A stretch of 59,570 bases of DNA from Actinomycetes bacterium (GTDB taxonomy: Bacteria; Actinomycetota; Actinomycetes; Mycobacteriales; Mycobacteriaceae), in the NCBI GenBank assembly GCA_022601135.1, contig JAHZJB010000070.1, positions 1 through 59,570 of the forward strand, read 5' to 3'. The notes beneath the pieces are model-generated. The model saw only the letters and a list, made by a program, of their open reading frames with translations, did not search any database and was not told the DNA's origin. Positions 44,513-55,475 of the stretch are shown piece after piece (within the stretch, counting starts at the first letter, position 1; each line of letters opens with the position of its first letter). Both the position numbers and the translations under genes were made by a program.

Positions 44513-45757
44513 ATGACCGCTATCAACGATGGACTGCAGAGCTGCCCATTCCTCGCTCCCGGGTACGATTTCACCGATCCAGATGTCCTGCTCAACGGCA
44601 TTCCCGTCACCGAGTTCGCCGAGCTTCGCAAGACCGCACCGGTGTGGTGGAACGCCCAGAACGAGACGGTCTTCGGCGACGGCGGCTATTGGGTCATCAG
44701 CCGGCACGCGGACATCAGGACGATCTCGCGGGATGGCACACTGTGGTCTGCCAACCGCAAAGGCGTGGTCATGCGCCTGCCCGACGGCGTTACCGCCGAG
44801 CAGCTCGAACTCACCAAGGCCCTGCTGATCAACCACGACGCACCCGAGCACACCCGGCTCCGCAAGATCGTCTCGCGGCTCTTCACACCCCGGGCAATCG
44901 CCACGCTGGAGGAGAAGCTGGCCGTGGCCGCACATGGCATCGTGCGTGCCGCCGCCGCGAAGGACACCGGCAACTTTGTCGACGACATCGCGATGAACCT
45001 TCCGCTGGAGGCGATCGCCGACCTCATCGGCGTGCCCGAACGCGACCGGGAGAAGCTGTTCGCATGGACGAACGCGATCATGAACACTGACGATCCGGAC
45101 TTCGACTCGGATCCGACGACGGCAAACGCCGAGTTGATGGGATACGCGTACACCATGGCCGAGGATCGGCGGCGCTGCCCGGCCGACGACATCGTCACCA
45201 GGCTCGTCCAGGCCGATATCGACGGGGAGTCGCTGGCCGACGTCGAGTTCGCGTTCTTCGTGATCCTGCTCGCCGTCGCCGGAAACGAGACCACCCGCAA
45301 CGCCATGACCCACGGCATGAACGCCTTCTTCGAGAACCCCGAACAATGGGAGCTGTTCAAGCGCGAACGCCCCGATACCGCCGTCGAGGAGATGATCCGC
45401 TGGGCCACCCCGGTGCACTGCTTCCAGCGCACCGCGCTGGCCGACGTCGATATCGGCGACGTAACCGTCGCCGAAGGACAGCGGGTCGGGCTGTTCTACA
45501 GCTCCGCGAATTTCGACGACGAGGTGTTCGACCAGCCCTTCAAATTCGATATCCTGCGAAACCCCAATCCGCACTTGGCATTCGGTGGCAACGGTGCACA
45601 CTATTGCATCGGCGCCAATCTCGCCCGGATGGAGATCAAGCTGATCATCAACGAGATCGCCGATCAGATCCCCGACATTACGAAGCTGGCTGAACCGCTG
45701 CGCCTGAGGTCGGGTTGGATCAACGGCGTCAAGGATCTACAGGTCTCCTACCGTTAG
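44513..45757 (+). CDS. Cytochrome P450, CYP125-like
   Basis: The 414-residue product has the P450 marks: I-helix A-G-N-E-T-T-R, ExxR as E-E-M-I-R, and the haem loop F-G-G-N-G-A-H-Y-C-I-G. The text P-G-Y-D-F-T-D-P near the start, E-F-A-E-L-R-K-T-A-P-V-W-W-N and A-P-E-H-T-R-L-R-K-I-V-S-R match the CYP125 group closely. CYP125 oxidises the cholesterol side chain. M. smegmatis keeps several paralogues, and this copy may be a divergent relative with another lipid substrate. ATG 44513 is leaderless; ATG 44501 lies in the operator and was rejected. The TetR stop/start overlap follows. Confidence 0.88.
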   Translation: MTAINDGLQSCPFLAPGYDFTDPDVLLNGIPVTEFAELRKTAPVWWNAQNETVFGDGGYWVISRHADIRTISRDGTLWSANRKGVVMRLPDGVTAEQLELTKALLINHDAPEHTRLRKIVSRLFTPRAIATLEEKLAVAAHGIVRAAAAKDTGNFVDDIAMNLPLEAIADLIGVPERDREKLFAWTNAIMNTDDPDFDSDPTTANAELMGYAYTMAEDRRRCPADDIVTRLVQADIDGESLADVEFAFFVILLAVAGNETTRNAMTHGMNAFFENPEQWELFKRERPDTAVEEMIRWATPVHCFQRTALADVDIGDVTVAEGQRVGLFYSSANFDDEVFDQPFKFDILRNPNPHLAFGGNGAHYCIGANLARMEIKLIINEIADQIPDITKLAEPLRLRSGWINGVKDLQVSYR

Positions 45758-46350
45758 TGCGCACCCATGGTTGGTCAGGGGCCAAGCCCGCCTCGGACGA
45801 GGAGGCGATGGCCAGGATTCTGGACGCCGCCGCCAAGGTGATCGCGGACCATGGCGCCGACTTCAGCCTCTCGGATGTGGCGCGCACGGTGGGGGTCACG
45901 CGCCAGACCGTTTATCGATATTTCTCCAGCACCGATGCTCTACTGGTCGCCGCGGCGATCCACACCGTCGACGGATTTCTTGACCGTCTGACCGCGCATC
46001 TGGAAGGTATCCACGATCCGGCCACGGCTGTCACCGAAACTGTGGCAACGGCACTGGAATGGCTGCCCCGCGAGAAATATATTGGCCTTCTCTTGACGCC
46101 CGGCGGGGCAGCCCACGTGGAATCCGTGACTTCCGACGTCGCCCTGCGATTCGGCCGCGACATGGTGCAGCGCCTCGACGTGGACTGGGCTTCGGCCGGC
46201 TACCGCGATGCCGATCTCGATGAACTGGCCGAGCACCTGCTCCGGCTGATCCAGTCGTTCGTCATCGATCCCGGGCGCCCGCCGCGCCGCGGCACCGAGT
46301 TGCGCGCCTACCTGAGCCGGTGGGTCGGCAACGCGTTGCTTCCCCGGTAA
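45757..46350 (+). CDS. TetR-family regulator of the CYP125-like gene
   Basis: The 197-residue product has a helix-turn-helix (about 15-62) whose V-G-V-T-R-Q-T-V-Y-R-Y-F recognition segment is identical to that of the TetR at 16724. The N-terminus T-H-G-W-S-G is also similar. GTG 45757 shares its first base with the P450 stop. It probably represses its own operon through the 44475-44506 repeat. Confidence 0.85.
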   Translation: MRTHGWSGAKPASDEEAMARILDAAAKVIADHGADFSLSDVARTVGVTRQTVYRYFSSTDALLVAAAIHTVDGFLDRLTAHLEGIHDPATAVTETVATALEWLPREKYIGLLLTPGGAAHVESVTSDVALRFGRDMVQRLDVDWASAGYRDADLDELAEHLLRLIQSFVIDPGRPPRRGTELRAYLSRWVGNALLPR

Positions 46351-46354
46351 CCCC

Positions 46355-47590
46355 TCACATCACCGTCAGCGGTAGCGACTGGCGGTCCTCGAAGACCCAG
46401 GACGCGCCTCTGCTGAACTTGCACACTGCGACCTCGGGCAGTTCCTCTGCCGCAGTGCCGGTCTCGACTACCCGTGCCGTCCAGTCCGATTCGGTGCCCG
46501 ACACCTGAGCACGGAATGTCGGGTCGACTGCCGCCACGATGGCCTGCAGCGGCAGGTCCGAGTCCGGCGACACCAGCGAGATCCACGAGCCATCCTCGTA
46601 CGCGGGCGAACGCCGCACGTGCACGGCGTCCGCGTCGACGTCGGCGAATACGTAGGCGGCCGGATTCAGCAAGGGATGCAACTCGAGAACTCGCAGCGCG
46701 CCGCTGGCCTTGCTCGGCAGTTTCAGAGCCTGGTGGATCCGCTCAGCGGCCACCCCCGCGATACCGATCAGCTGCTTGGTACGGATCGAGCGCTCCAGTG
46801 CGACGTCATCGTTGGTGCGGGCTGCGACAGCCAGGTTGAAGGACAGCACGAGAAGATGCATCTGTAGACAGATCTCGTCGGCGATACGCACCAGGGCCGA
46901 ATGGGAGAACCCACCGAAATCGACGTCCGACAACAGCGGCCCCGAATAGTCGGCGAACCCCTCGTCATCGGGGTCAATAGGATCGAGTTCGGTGCGATGG
47001 GCCCGACTGGCACGCACAGTGGCCAGCGCCGGGATGAATTCCGCCTCCGGGTAGGACTCGTCGATGGTCACCGTCCACGCACAGTGCGGGTGCCGGTCAG
47101 ACGGCTTCCTGGGCGGCCGGTGGATGGGGCGGACCCGGGTCTTGGGATTGGTGGCCAATGCGGTGGCGTCGAACGTCGGGTCCTCGATGTCGTGACACAT
47201 GCCGTGCACGTAGTCCTCGCCCATCGGCTCGACATCCAGCAGCGCGCCGCAGTGATCGAGGTAGAACTCGCCGTGCCATCTGTCCCGCACGATGTAGCGA
47301 AAGTCCATGAACTGTGGTGGGGCACCGATGTCGATCTGCAACCCCTTGAAGATGGTGACGACGTCGACGCCCTCGAAACCGAGTGCCTTCTGCATCCGCT
47401 TGGTGTAAAGCGGGCTAGCGCCGGCCCATTCCTCGACAGCGATCTTGAGCATCTCCTCGCGACCGAAACTGGATATGCACCAGGCCATTCCCGATCGGTC
47501 GATAAGCTGACCGATCAACAGCAACTCGGGCACCAGTGTGGCGAGTTCGCCCCGAGACAGCGCGGCGTACCTACTCTTCGTTGACGTCAT
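46355..47590 (-). CDS. Uncharacterised 411-aa protein at the end of an oxidoreductase operon
   Basis: No domain could be assigned with confidence. The N-terminal part (1-190) has W-C-I-S-S-F-G-R, H-C-G-A-L-L and M-C-H-D-I-E, then P-H-C-A-W-T-V. The spacing of these cysteines and histidines vaguely recalls the L-2-amino-thiazoline-4-carboxylic acid hydrolase-like fold. The C-terminal part (200-411) is mixed alpha/beta with L-H-P-L-L-N-P-A-A-Y and S-W-I-S-L-V-S-P-D-S. It starts at ATG 47590 inside the end of the CMD-like gene (20-bp overlap), so it is co-translated with that cluster. It also converges on the TetR gene, with four bp between. A role in the same lipid-oxidation route is likely. 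Confidence 0.6.
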   Translation of the reverse strand: MTSTKSRYAALSRGELATLVPELLLIGQLIDRSGMAWCISSFGREEMLKIAVEEWAGASPLYTKRMQKALGFEGVDVVTIFKGLQIDIGAPPQFMDFRYIVRDRWHGEFYLDHCGALLDVEPMGEDYVHGMCHDIEDPTFDATALATNPKTRVRPIHRPPRKPSDRHPHCAWTVTIDESYPEAEFIPALATVRASRAHRTELDPIDPDDEGFADYSGPLLSDVDFGGFSHSALVRIADEICLQMHLLVLSFNLAVAARTNDDVALERSIRTKQLIGIAGVAAERIHQALKLPSKASGALRVLELHPLLNPAAYVFADVDADAVHVRRSPAYEDGSWISLVSPDSDLPLQAIVAAVDPTFRAQVSGTESDWTARVVETGTAAEELPEVAVCKFSRGASWVFEDRQSLPLTVM

Positions 47591-48008
47591 CGCCGAGCTG
47601 ACTTCCCGAATGCATCTTCAGCGCGGCGTTTGCATTGGCTCGTTTGTCTTCGGTGGCGTTTCGCCGCTTGCCCGCCACCTTGGTGACCACGCCGTCGAGC
47701 TTCGAACCGAGCGGAAAGCCCAGATAGTGGGTGAGGAAGATCGCCATCTCCCTGAGCTCTTCCTCGGTCAATTCGCCGTTACCCAGAGCCGCATTCACCT
47801 GGATCTCAGCAAGATCCGTAATACCGAGCGCAGTAACCACAGTCAGCGTCATCATCCGCTTCTCGCGCATCGACAGGCCGGGCCGCGTCCAGATGCTGCC
47901 GAAGAGGTGATCGGCGGTCAACGCGAAGTAGTCGCCGGGCATGTCGGGCATCTCCCACCCATAGACCTCGTTCATCTTCGCGAGGCCCTTGCGGCGTATC
48001 TCGTCCAT
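47571..48008 (-). CDS. Carboxymuconolactone decarboxylase-like protein (Rv0771 type)
   Basis: The 145-residue product is a short CMD/AhpD-like helical protein: R-K-G-L-A-K-M-N-E-V-Y-G and T-L-T-V-V-T-A-L-G-I-T-D-L. It lacks the CxxC of the peroxidase-type AhpD. ATG 48008 was chosen. It lies between the HIBADH-like gene (2 bp) and the unknown gene (overlap), so the four genes form one operon. Confidence 0.8.
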   Translation of the reverse strand: MDEIRRKGLAKMNEVYGWEMPDMPGDYFALTADHLFGSIWTRPGLSMREKRMMTLTVVTALGITDLAEIQVNAALGNGELTEEELREMAIFLTHYLGFPLGSKLDGVVTKVAGKRRNATEDKRANANAALKMHSGSQLGDDVNEE

Positions 48009-48010
48009 GC

Positions 48011-48862
48011 TCACTCCTTCCCGTGCGGCACACCGAGTCCGGCGGCCAGGTTCTGCAGTGCTACCGCGGCCAACGGCAGATCCACGCCGTTGACCGCCCC
48101 TAGCTCCAAGGCCAGCGCGAGGTCCTTCTCGCCCAGTCCACGGGTGTGGACGAAGGCATCGTGCAGCCAGTGTTCGGGCGCCAGTGGTGTCATGTCCTCG
48201 CGCACCATGATCGCGCCGGGACCCCCGGTCAGCGCATCGGTATGGCGCACCACCCGGCCCAGTTGCCCGAGGTCGATACCGTTGGCCTCGGCCAGAACCA
48301 TCGCCTCGCACGCCGCGGCATAGCCGATGAAACTCAACATGTTACGGGCCAGCTTCATCCGAGTGCCTGATCCCGGCCCGCCGGCATGAACGATCATCGA
48401 GCCCATCTGTTTCAGCGCCGGCTTACTCCGCTCATATACCGGGCGGTCCGCACCGACCATGATGGCCAACTCACCCTTCTCGGCTGCAGCACCACCACCG
48501 CTGACCGGTGCGTCGATGACGTGTATGCCGGCCGGCCACAACTGATCGGCGAGCTCAACGGCCGTCTCCGGGCTGATCGTGGAATGAATCGCGATGACGG
48601 TGCCGGGCTGAGCGTGTGCGGCGAGCTGACCGACCACGTCGCGCACCTGTCGGTCGTCGAGCACAGTGACACTGATGATGTCGGCTCCCGCAACGTCAGC
48701 GACGCTGTCCGCCACGGTCGCACCCATTTCTGCCAGCGGAGCCATCGCTTCGGCACGCAGGTCGAAGACCGTGACGCCGCCCGGCCATTCCACCAGTCGC
48801 TTGGCCATCGGTGAGCCCATATTGCCCAGACCGATGTAACCCAGCTTCGGCGACTCGGTCAT
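48011..48862 (-). CDS. 3-hydroxyisobutyrate dehydrogenase-type NAD(P) oxidoreductase (Rv0770 type)
   Basis: The 283-residue product has Rossmann motif G-L-G-N-M-G-S-P-M-A, substrate motif D-A-P-V-S-G-G-G-A-A-A-E-K-G and the catalytic Lys in R-M-K-L-A-R-N. This is the beta-hydroxyacid dehydrogenase family. ATG 48862 overlaps the TGA of the SDR gene. Substrate is probably a 3-hydroxy acid from the neighbouring oxidation steps. Confidence 0.86.
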   Translation of the reverse strand: MTESPKLGYIGLGNMGSPMAKRLVEWPGGVTVFDLRAEAMAPLAEMGATVADSVADVAGADIISVTVLDDRQVRDVVGQLAAHAQPGTVIAIHSTISPETAVELADQLWPAGIHVIDAPVSGGGAAAEKGELAIMVGADRPVYERSKPALKQMGSMIVHAGGPGSGTRMKLARNMLSFIGYAAACEAMVLAEANGIDLGQLGRVVRHTDALTGGPGAIMVREDMTPLAPEHWLHDAFVHTRGLGEKDLALALELGAVNGVDLPLAAVALQNLAAGLGVPHGKE

Positions 48863-49623
48863 GAGCGGATGATCTGTCCGCCGTCGACGTTGAAGATCTG
48901 TCCGGTTATCCACTTAGCCTGATCCGAGAGCAGGAACAACAACATGCCGATCAGATCCTCGGTTTCACCCATGCGCGACAATGGAATACGCTTGACTATG
49001 TCGGCGACCATCTCCTGCGGTGTGGTGCCGCGATTGGCCTCGGTGTCGATGGGTCCGGGGGCTATCGCGTTCACCCTGATGTTCTGGCCGCCCAGTTCGG
49101 TGGCCAGCTGCTGTGTCAGCCCGTTGATTCCGACCTTGGCCAGCCCGTAGAAGTTCGAATACAGCCAAGCCGCGGTAGAGGACTGGTTGACGATCGCCCC
49201 CCCGCCCCGCCTGGCCATCTTTCGGTAGACCGCACGGGTGCAGACCAGCGCGCCGTCCATGTTCACGCTCATGAACTTCTTGTAGTACTCCCAGTCGACG
49301 GTGATGAGAAAATCGAGCTTCATGCCGCCGAAGATGGCGGCATTGTTCACCAGGAAGTCGATGCCGCCGAACTCCGAAAGCGTTTGTGCTGCCATTTCTT
49401 TGGCTGAATCAGGATCGGACACATCAACCGGCAGCGCCAACGCTGTTCCGCCCTCCCCACGGATCGCGTCGGCGACCGTACGCGCTCCCGAGATGTTGAT
49501 ATCGGCGACTACCACTGCCGCGCCCTCACGGGCCAGCGCCTCCGCGTAGGCCTGACCGATGCCACCGCCGGCACCGGTGACAATCGCCACCTTCTCCCTG
49601 AACTGGTCACCGTAAAGCCCCAC
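48859..49623 (-). CDS. Classical SDR (Rv0769 type)
   Basis: The 254-residue product has V-T-G-A-G-G-G-I-G, N-N-A-A-I-F, and the catalytic Ser and Y-G-L-A-K. GTG 49623 is preceded by AAGGAGG at a good distance, an unusually strong site. The aldehyde dehydrogenase gene lies 10 bp upstream on the same strand. Confidence 0.88.
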   Translation of the reverse strand: MGLYGDQFREKVAIVTGAGGGIGQAYAEALAREGAAVVVADINISGARTVADAIRGEGGTALALPVDVSDPDSAKEMAAQTLSEFGGIDFLVNNAAIFGGMKLDFLITVDWEYYKKFMSVNMDGALVCTRAVYRKMARRGGGAIVNQSSTAAWLYSNFYGLAKVGINGLTQQLATELGGQNIRVNAIAPGPIDTEANRGTTPQEMVADIVKRIPLSRMGETEDLIGMLLFLLSDQAKWITGQIFNVDGGQIIRS

Positions 49624-49633
49624 GGGCCCCTCC

Positions 49634-51103
49634 TTAGTTTGCTGCCGTGGCAATCGCTTTGGTCTCGAGGTACTCCTCGAATCCGGCGAGGCCCATCTCC
49701 CGGCCGATGCCGGATTGCCGGTAACCGCCGAAGGGCATGTCCGCCGAGTACCAGACGCCACCGTTGATGTTGACGGTGCCGACCCGCATCCGCGCGGCAA
49801 CGCCTTCGGCCCGTTCGACGTCTGCCGAGTACACGGTGCCGGACAGACCGTACGGCGAGTCGTTGGCGATCCGGACGGCGTCATCATCGCCGTCGTGGCC
49901 GATCACCGTCAGCACCGGACCGAAGATCTCTTCGCGGGCCGCTCTCGCGTTGTTGTCGAGGCCCGCGATCACGGTCGGCTCGATGAAGAATCCGGTATCG
50001 CGGTCGGTGGGACGTCCACCGCCGCAGGCGAACCGGCCGCCTTCCGCGATTGCTGACTCCAGGTATCCCTGGATGCGGTCGCGCTGGCGCCCGGATATCA
50101 CCGGACCGCAGATGGTGCCGGCGTCGTTCGGGTCTCCCGGCTTCAGTCCGGCCATGGTTGCCGCGGCGGCCTCAACGGCCTCGTCGTATCGGGCGCGGGG
50201 CACCACCAGGCGCGTGGTGATCGCGCATCCCTGGCCGGCGTGCATGGCTGCGGTAAAGGCCGATATCGAGCATGCACCGGTGAGATCCGCATCGTCGAGC
50301 ACCAGAAACGCCGACTTACCGCCCAATTCGAGGAAAACCTTCTTCACCGTGGCCGAGCAGTCGGACATCACCGCGCGTCCAGTGGCCGTCGACCCGGTGA
50401 AGGAGACCATATCCACCCGCGGGTCCTGGGAAAGCAGCGCGCCCAGGCTGTGGTCGCCGGAGGTGACGATGTTGACGACCCCCGGCGGTATATCAGTGGC
50501 TTCGACGATCAGTGCTCCGAGTACCGCCGCGCTCCAAGGGGTATCGGGTGCCGGTTTCAACACGACGGTGTTTCCGGCCGCCAGAGCCGGACCCAGCTTG
50601 GCGAGATTGATCTGGTTTGGAAAGTTCCAGGGCGTAATCGCACCTACCACCCCGACGGCCTCCCGCACGATCGTCCGATGGGTCTTGATACCCATTGGCG
50701 CCGCAACTCCCAGATCGGTCGTCCACTGAAAGGACTCCGCGGTGTCCACGCAGAAGCTGAGATCCTCGATCGGAGCTTCGAGTTGCGCCATCGAGGTCAG
50801 CATCCGGGGTGCGCCGACCTCGGCGATGGCAAGTTCGCGCAGTTCCTCGAGGTGATCGCGCATCGCCGTCTGCAGCTGGCGGATACCCCGCACGCGCAAT
50901 TCGAGATTCCTCGACCAGTCCGTCGCGTCGAAAGCCCTCCGGGCCGCCGCGATCGCCGCGTCCATGTCCTCGACACTGGCGTCGGCGGCCTCACCCAGCG
51001 TCTCCTCGGTCGTCGGGTTGACGGTTTGAAAGGTTCCGGATCTGCCAGCGACGAGTTCGCCGTCGATGAGCAGCTTGCTCTCCCGACCGGCCAGAATCGC
51101 CAT
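49634..51103 (-). CDS. aldA: NAD-dependent aldehyde dehydrogenase (Rv0768 type)
   Basis: The 489-residue product has catalytic Glu in L-E-L-G-G-K-S, Cys in H-A-G-Q-G-C-A-I and N-catalytic W-N-F-P-N. It oxidises aldehydes to acids. ATG 51103 has CAGGAG upstream, and M. tuberculosis Rv0768 is also 489 residues; GTG 51130 would add nine residues and lies in the palindrome region. It is the first gene of a minus-strand operon of five genes ending at 46355. Confidence 0.9.
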   Translation of the reverse strand: MAILAGRESKLLIDGELVAGRSGTFQTVNPTTEETLGEAADASVEDMDAAIAAARRAFDATDWSRNLELRVRGIRQLQTAMRDHLEELRELAIAEVGAPRMLTSMAQLEAPIEDLSFCVDTAESFQWTTDLGVAAPMGIKTHRTIVREAVGVVGAITPWNFPNQINLAKLGPALAAGNTVVLKPAPDTPWSAAVLGALIVEATDIPPGVVNIVTSGDHSLGALLSQDPRVDMVSFTGSTATGRAVMSDCSATVKKVFLELGGKSAFLVLDDADLTGACSISAFTAAMHAGQGCAITTRLVVPRARYDEAVEAAAATMAGLKPGDPNDAGTICGPVISGRQRDRIQGYLESAIAEGGRFACGGGRPTDRDTGFFIEPTVIAGLDNNARAAREEIFGPVLTVIGHDGDDDAVRIANDSPYGLSGTVYSADVERAEGVAARMRVGTVNINGGVWYSADMPFGGYRQSGIGREMGLAGFEEYLETKAIATAAN

Positions 51104-51125
51104 CCGATCTCCTGTCTGGCTCTTA

Positions 51126-51135
51126 GACACATGTC
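51126..51135. promoter_or_regulatory. Partial palindrome at the aldA transcription start
   Basis: GACACATGTC (51126-51135) shares GACA and TGTC arms with the palindrome at 51268-51281. It lies just beyond a possible minus-strand -10 (AGTATT, 51138-51143), at the predicted aldA transcript start about 27 nt before the ATG. It may be a second site for the same TetR. Confidence 0.5.
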
Positions 51136-51262
51136 CGAATACTGGTCAAAACGATAGCTTGCAGCTGGGGTGTGAGGCAACAGAAGGGCTGCGCTCGTGC
51201 CGCCATATTGGCTCTGAACTGGATAGATCCCGTTCTTCTTGCTTACCACCCGAGGCATCCGA

Positions 51263-51281
51263 TAACTTGGACATGTGTCCA
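51263..51281 (+). promoter_or_regulatory. -10 box and operator over the start of the divergent TetR gene
   Basis: TAACTT (51263-51268) lies six bases before GTG 51275, a leaderless start. The palindrome TGGACATGTGTCCA (51268-51281, arms TGGACA/TGTCCA) covers the transcription start and first codons, so autorepression is likely. Confidence 0.65.
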
Positions 51282-51871
51282 GTGACGCGGTGGTGGCACT
51301 CACGCCTCAGCAGCGGCAAACGCCGCGCAACCGACGACAGGAGGAGACTTTTCGCAAAGTCCTGTCGGCCGGCGTCGAGATGCTTCGCGAATCTTCCTAT
51401 GCCGATCTGACCGTGCGCGCTGTCGCCGCGCGCGCCGCGGTCGCACCCGCGACCGCCTACACCTACTTCTCGTCGAAGAACCACTTGATAGCCGAGGTCT
51501 ACTTGGATCTCGTGCAACAGGTTGAGTACTTCACCGACGTCAACGAGTCCACCGCGACCCGGGTGGAAAAGACGCTGCGCAGCATGGCCCTGATGGTCGC
51601 CGACGAACCCGAGGTCGCCGCGGCCTGCACCACAGCGCTGCTGTCGAGCAACGACGAGGCGGTGCGCGCGGTGCGCGACCGCATTGGCACCGAGATCCAT
51701 CGGCGCATCCGTGCGGCCCTCGGACCCGGCCGCGATCCGCGGACCCTGGCCGCCCTCGAGATGACGTTCTTCGGCGCACTCGTCAATGCCGGCAGCGGCG
51801 CGTTCACCTATCACCAGATCGCCGACCGATTGAGCTACGTGGTCGGGCTCATCGTCGGAGAGGACCGATGA
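51275..51871 (+). CDS. TetR-family regulator (Rv0767c type)
   Basis: The 198-residue product has a helix-turn-helix (about 20-66) with A-A-R-A-A-V-A-P-A-T-A-Y-T-Y-F and a C-terminal ligand domain. GTG 51275 is within its own probable operator. It overlaps the CYP123 gene by four bases and is divergent from aldA. It may therefore control both the aldehyde-oxidising operon and the CYP51 operon. Confidence 0.88.
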   Translation: MSSDAVVALTPQQRQTPRNRRQEETFRKVLSAGVEMLRESSYADLTVRAVAARAAVAPATAYTYFSSKNHLIAEVYLDLVQQVEYFTDVNESTATRVEKTLRSMALMVADEPEVAAACTTALLSSNDEAVRAVRDRIGTEIHRRIRAALGPGRDPRTLAALEMTFFGALVNAGSGAFTYHQIADRLSYVVGLIVGEDR

Positions 51872-53091
51872 CCACCAACAGCGGCGCACTCAGCGAAGTC
51901 ATGCTGGACCCGTACGACTACGACTTCCATGAGGATCCGTATCCCTACTACCGGCGGTTGCGCGACGAAGCGCCGCTATACCACAACGAGAAGCTCGGCT
52001 TCTGGGCGTTGTCCCGCCACCGCGACGTTCTGCAGGGCTTCCGCAACAGCACCACGCTGTCCAACGCGTACGGGGTCTCACTGGACCCGGCCTCCCGCGG
52101 CCCGCACGCTTCGAAGACGATGTCCTTTCTGGCCATGGACGATCCCGCCCACCTGCGGCTGCGCACACTGGTGTCCAAGGGCTTCACACCACGCCGCATC
52201 AGGGCGCTCGAACCCAGGGTCACCGAGCTGACGGCCAACCATCTCGACAGTTTGCTCGAGCAGGCAAGCGGTTCCGAAACCGTGGACTATGTCGAAGAAT
52301 TCGCCGGCATGCTACCGATGGACGTGATCTCCGAGCTGATGGGAGTGCCGCAGCCCGACCGCGCTCAGGTACGTGCGTGGGCCGACAGGGTGATGCACCG
52401 CGAGGACGGCGTCACAGACATTCCGGCCGCAGCCATCGAGGCATCGATCAACCTGATCGTCTACTACCAGGCGATGATCGCCGAGCGGCGCAAGCGTCTC
52501 ACGGATGACTTGACCTCGGCGCTGCTGGAAGCCGAGATCGACGGGGACCGCCTCGCCGACGACGAGGTTCTCGGCTTCATGTTCCTGATGGTGATCGCGG
52601 GCAACGAGACCACCACCAAACTTCTTGCCAACGCTGCATTCTGGGGTCACCGCAACCCCGAACAGCTCACGCCCATATACGAGGACCGCGGGCGGGTGCC
52701 GCTCTGGGTGGAGGAAACGCTGCGCTACGACACATCCAGCCAGATTCTGGCCCGCACCGTGGCAGGCGAGCTGACACTGTACGACACCGCGATTCCCGAA
52801 GGAGACGTGCTGCTTCTGCTTCCCGGATCCGCCCACCGTGATGAGCGGGTATGGGACAAGCCTGACGATTTCGTCATCGGCCGCGAGATCGGTCCGAAGT
52901 TGCTGAGTTTCGGCAGTGGTGCGCATTTCTGTCTCGGTGCGCACCTCGCCCGGATGGAGGCGCGAGTGGCTCTGACGGAATTTATCAAGCGCATCCGGGG
53001 ATTTGAGGTCGACGAGGCCAATGTGGTCCGAGTGCACTCCAGCAATGTGCGCGGATTCGCGCACCTACCGATCACCGTCAACGCCCGCTAG
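51868..53091 (+). CDS. cyp123: Cytochrome P450, CYP123-like
   Basis: The 407-residue product has I-helix A-G-N-E-T-T-T, ExxR as E-E-T-L-R, and haem loop F-G-S-G-A-H-F-C-L-G. It corresponds to Rv0766c by order and length. Substrate unknown. ATG 51868 overlaps the TetR stop. Confidence 0.88.
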   Translation: MTTNSGALSEVMLDPYDYDFHEDPYPYYRRLRDEAPLYHNEKLGFWALSRHRDVLQGFRNSTTLSNAYGVSLDPASRGPHASKTMSFLAMDDPAHLRLRTLVSKGFTPRRIRALEPRVTELTANHLDSLLEQASGSETVDYVEEFAGMLPMDVISELMGVPQPDRAQVRAWADRVMHREDGVTDIPAAAIEASINLIVYYQAMIAERRKRLTDDLTSALLEAEIDGDRLADDEVLGFMFLMVIAGNETTTKLLANAAFWGHRNPEQLTPIYEDRGRVPLWVEETLRYDTSSQILARTVAGELTLYDTAIPEGDVLLLLPGSAHRDERVWDKPDDFVIGREIGPKLLSFGSGAHFCLGAHLARMEARVALTEFIKRIRGFEVDEANVVRVHSSNVRGFAHLPITVNAR

Positions 53092-53111
53092 AACGGCCCG
53101 AAAGGTCTCCG

Positions 53112-53902
53112 ATGCCCCGTTTCGAACCTCTGCCAGAACGGCGGCCCGCCCTGGTGGCGGGCGCCTCCTCGGGTATCGGAGCCGCCACGGCGATCAACCT
53201 TGCCGCCCGCGGCTTTCCGGTGGCGTTGGCGGCGCGGCGGGTGGAGAAGTGTCAGGAGTTCGCCGACAAGATCCGCACCGACGGCGGTGAGGCCCTGGCA
53301 GTCCACCTCGACGTGACCGACCCCGACTCGGTCAAAGCCTGTGTCGAAGAGGCAACCTCGGCACTTGGAGATATCGAGGTGCTGGTCGCCGGTGCCGGAG
53401 ACACCGACTTCGGCAAGCTCGACTCCATCAGCACCGAACAGTTCGAAGCACAGATTCAGATCCACTTGGTCGGGGCCAACCGGATGGCCGGCGCGGTGCT
53501 GCCCGGCATGATCGGGCGCCGGCGGGGAGATCTGATCTTCGTGGGTTCTGATGTGGCACTGCGGCAGCGGCCGCACATGGGCGCGTACGGGGCGGCCAAA
53601 GCCGCTTTGGTCGCGATGGTGCACAACCTCCAGATGGAACTCGAGGGCACTGGGGTGCGCGCCTCGATTGTGCACCCCGGCCCGACCAAGACAGCGATGG
53701 GCTGGAGCCTGCCCGCCGAGCTGATCGGCCCCGCGCTCGAGGATTGGGCGAAGTGGGGCCAGGCCCGCCACAACTATTTCTTGCGCGCGGCCGACCTCGC
53801 CAGAGCCATCACCTTCGTCGCCGAGACACCGCGGGGCGGATACATCGCAAACATGGAACTTCAGCCCGAAGCCCCGCTGGCGACCGCCCAGGAACAGAAC
53901 CG

Positions 53903-53906
<4 letters not shown>
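53112..53906 (+). CDS. Classical SDR (Rv0765c type)
   Basis: The 264-residue product has V-A-G-A-S-S-G-I-G, G-A-G-D and Y-G-A-A-K with Ser in V-G-S-D-V. ATG 53112 has AAAGG upstream. The stop overlaps the CYP51 ATG. Confidence 0.9.
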
Positions 53907-55469
<1,563 letters not shown>

Positions 55470-55475
55470 TCGGGC

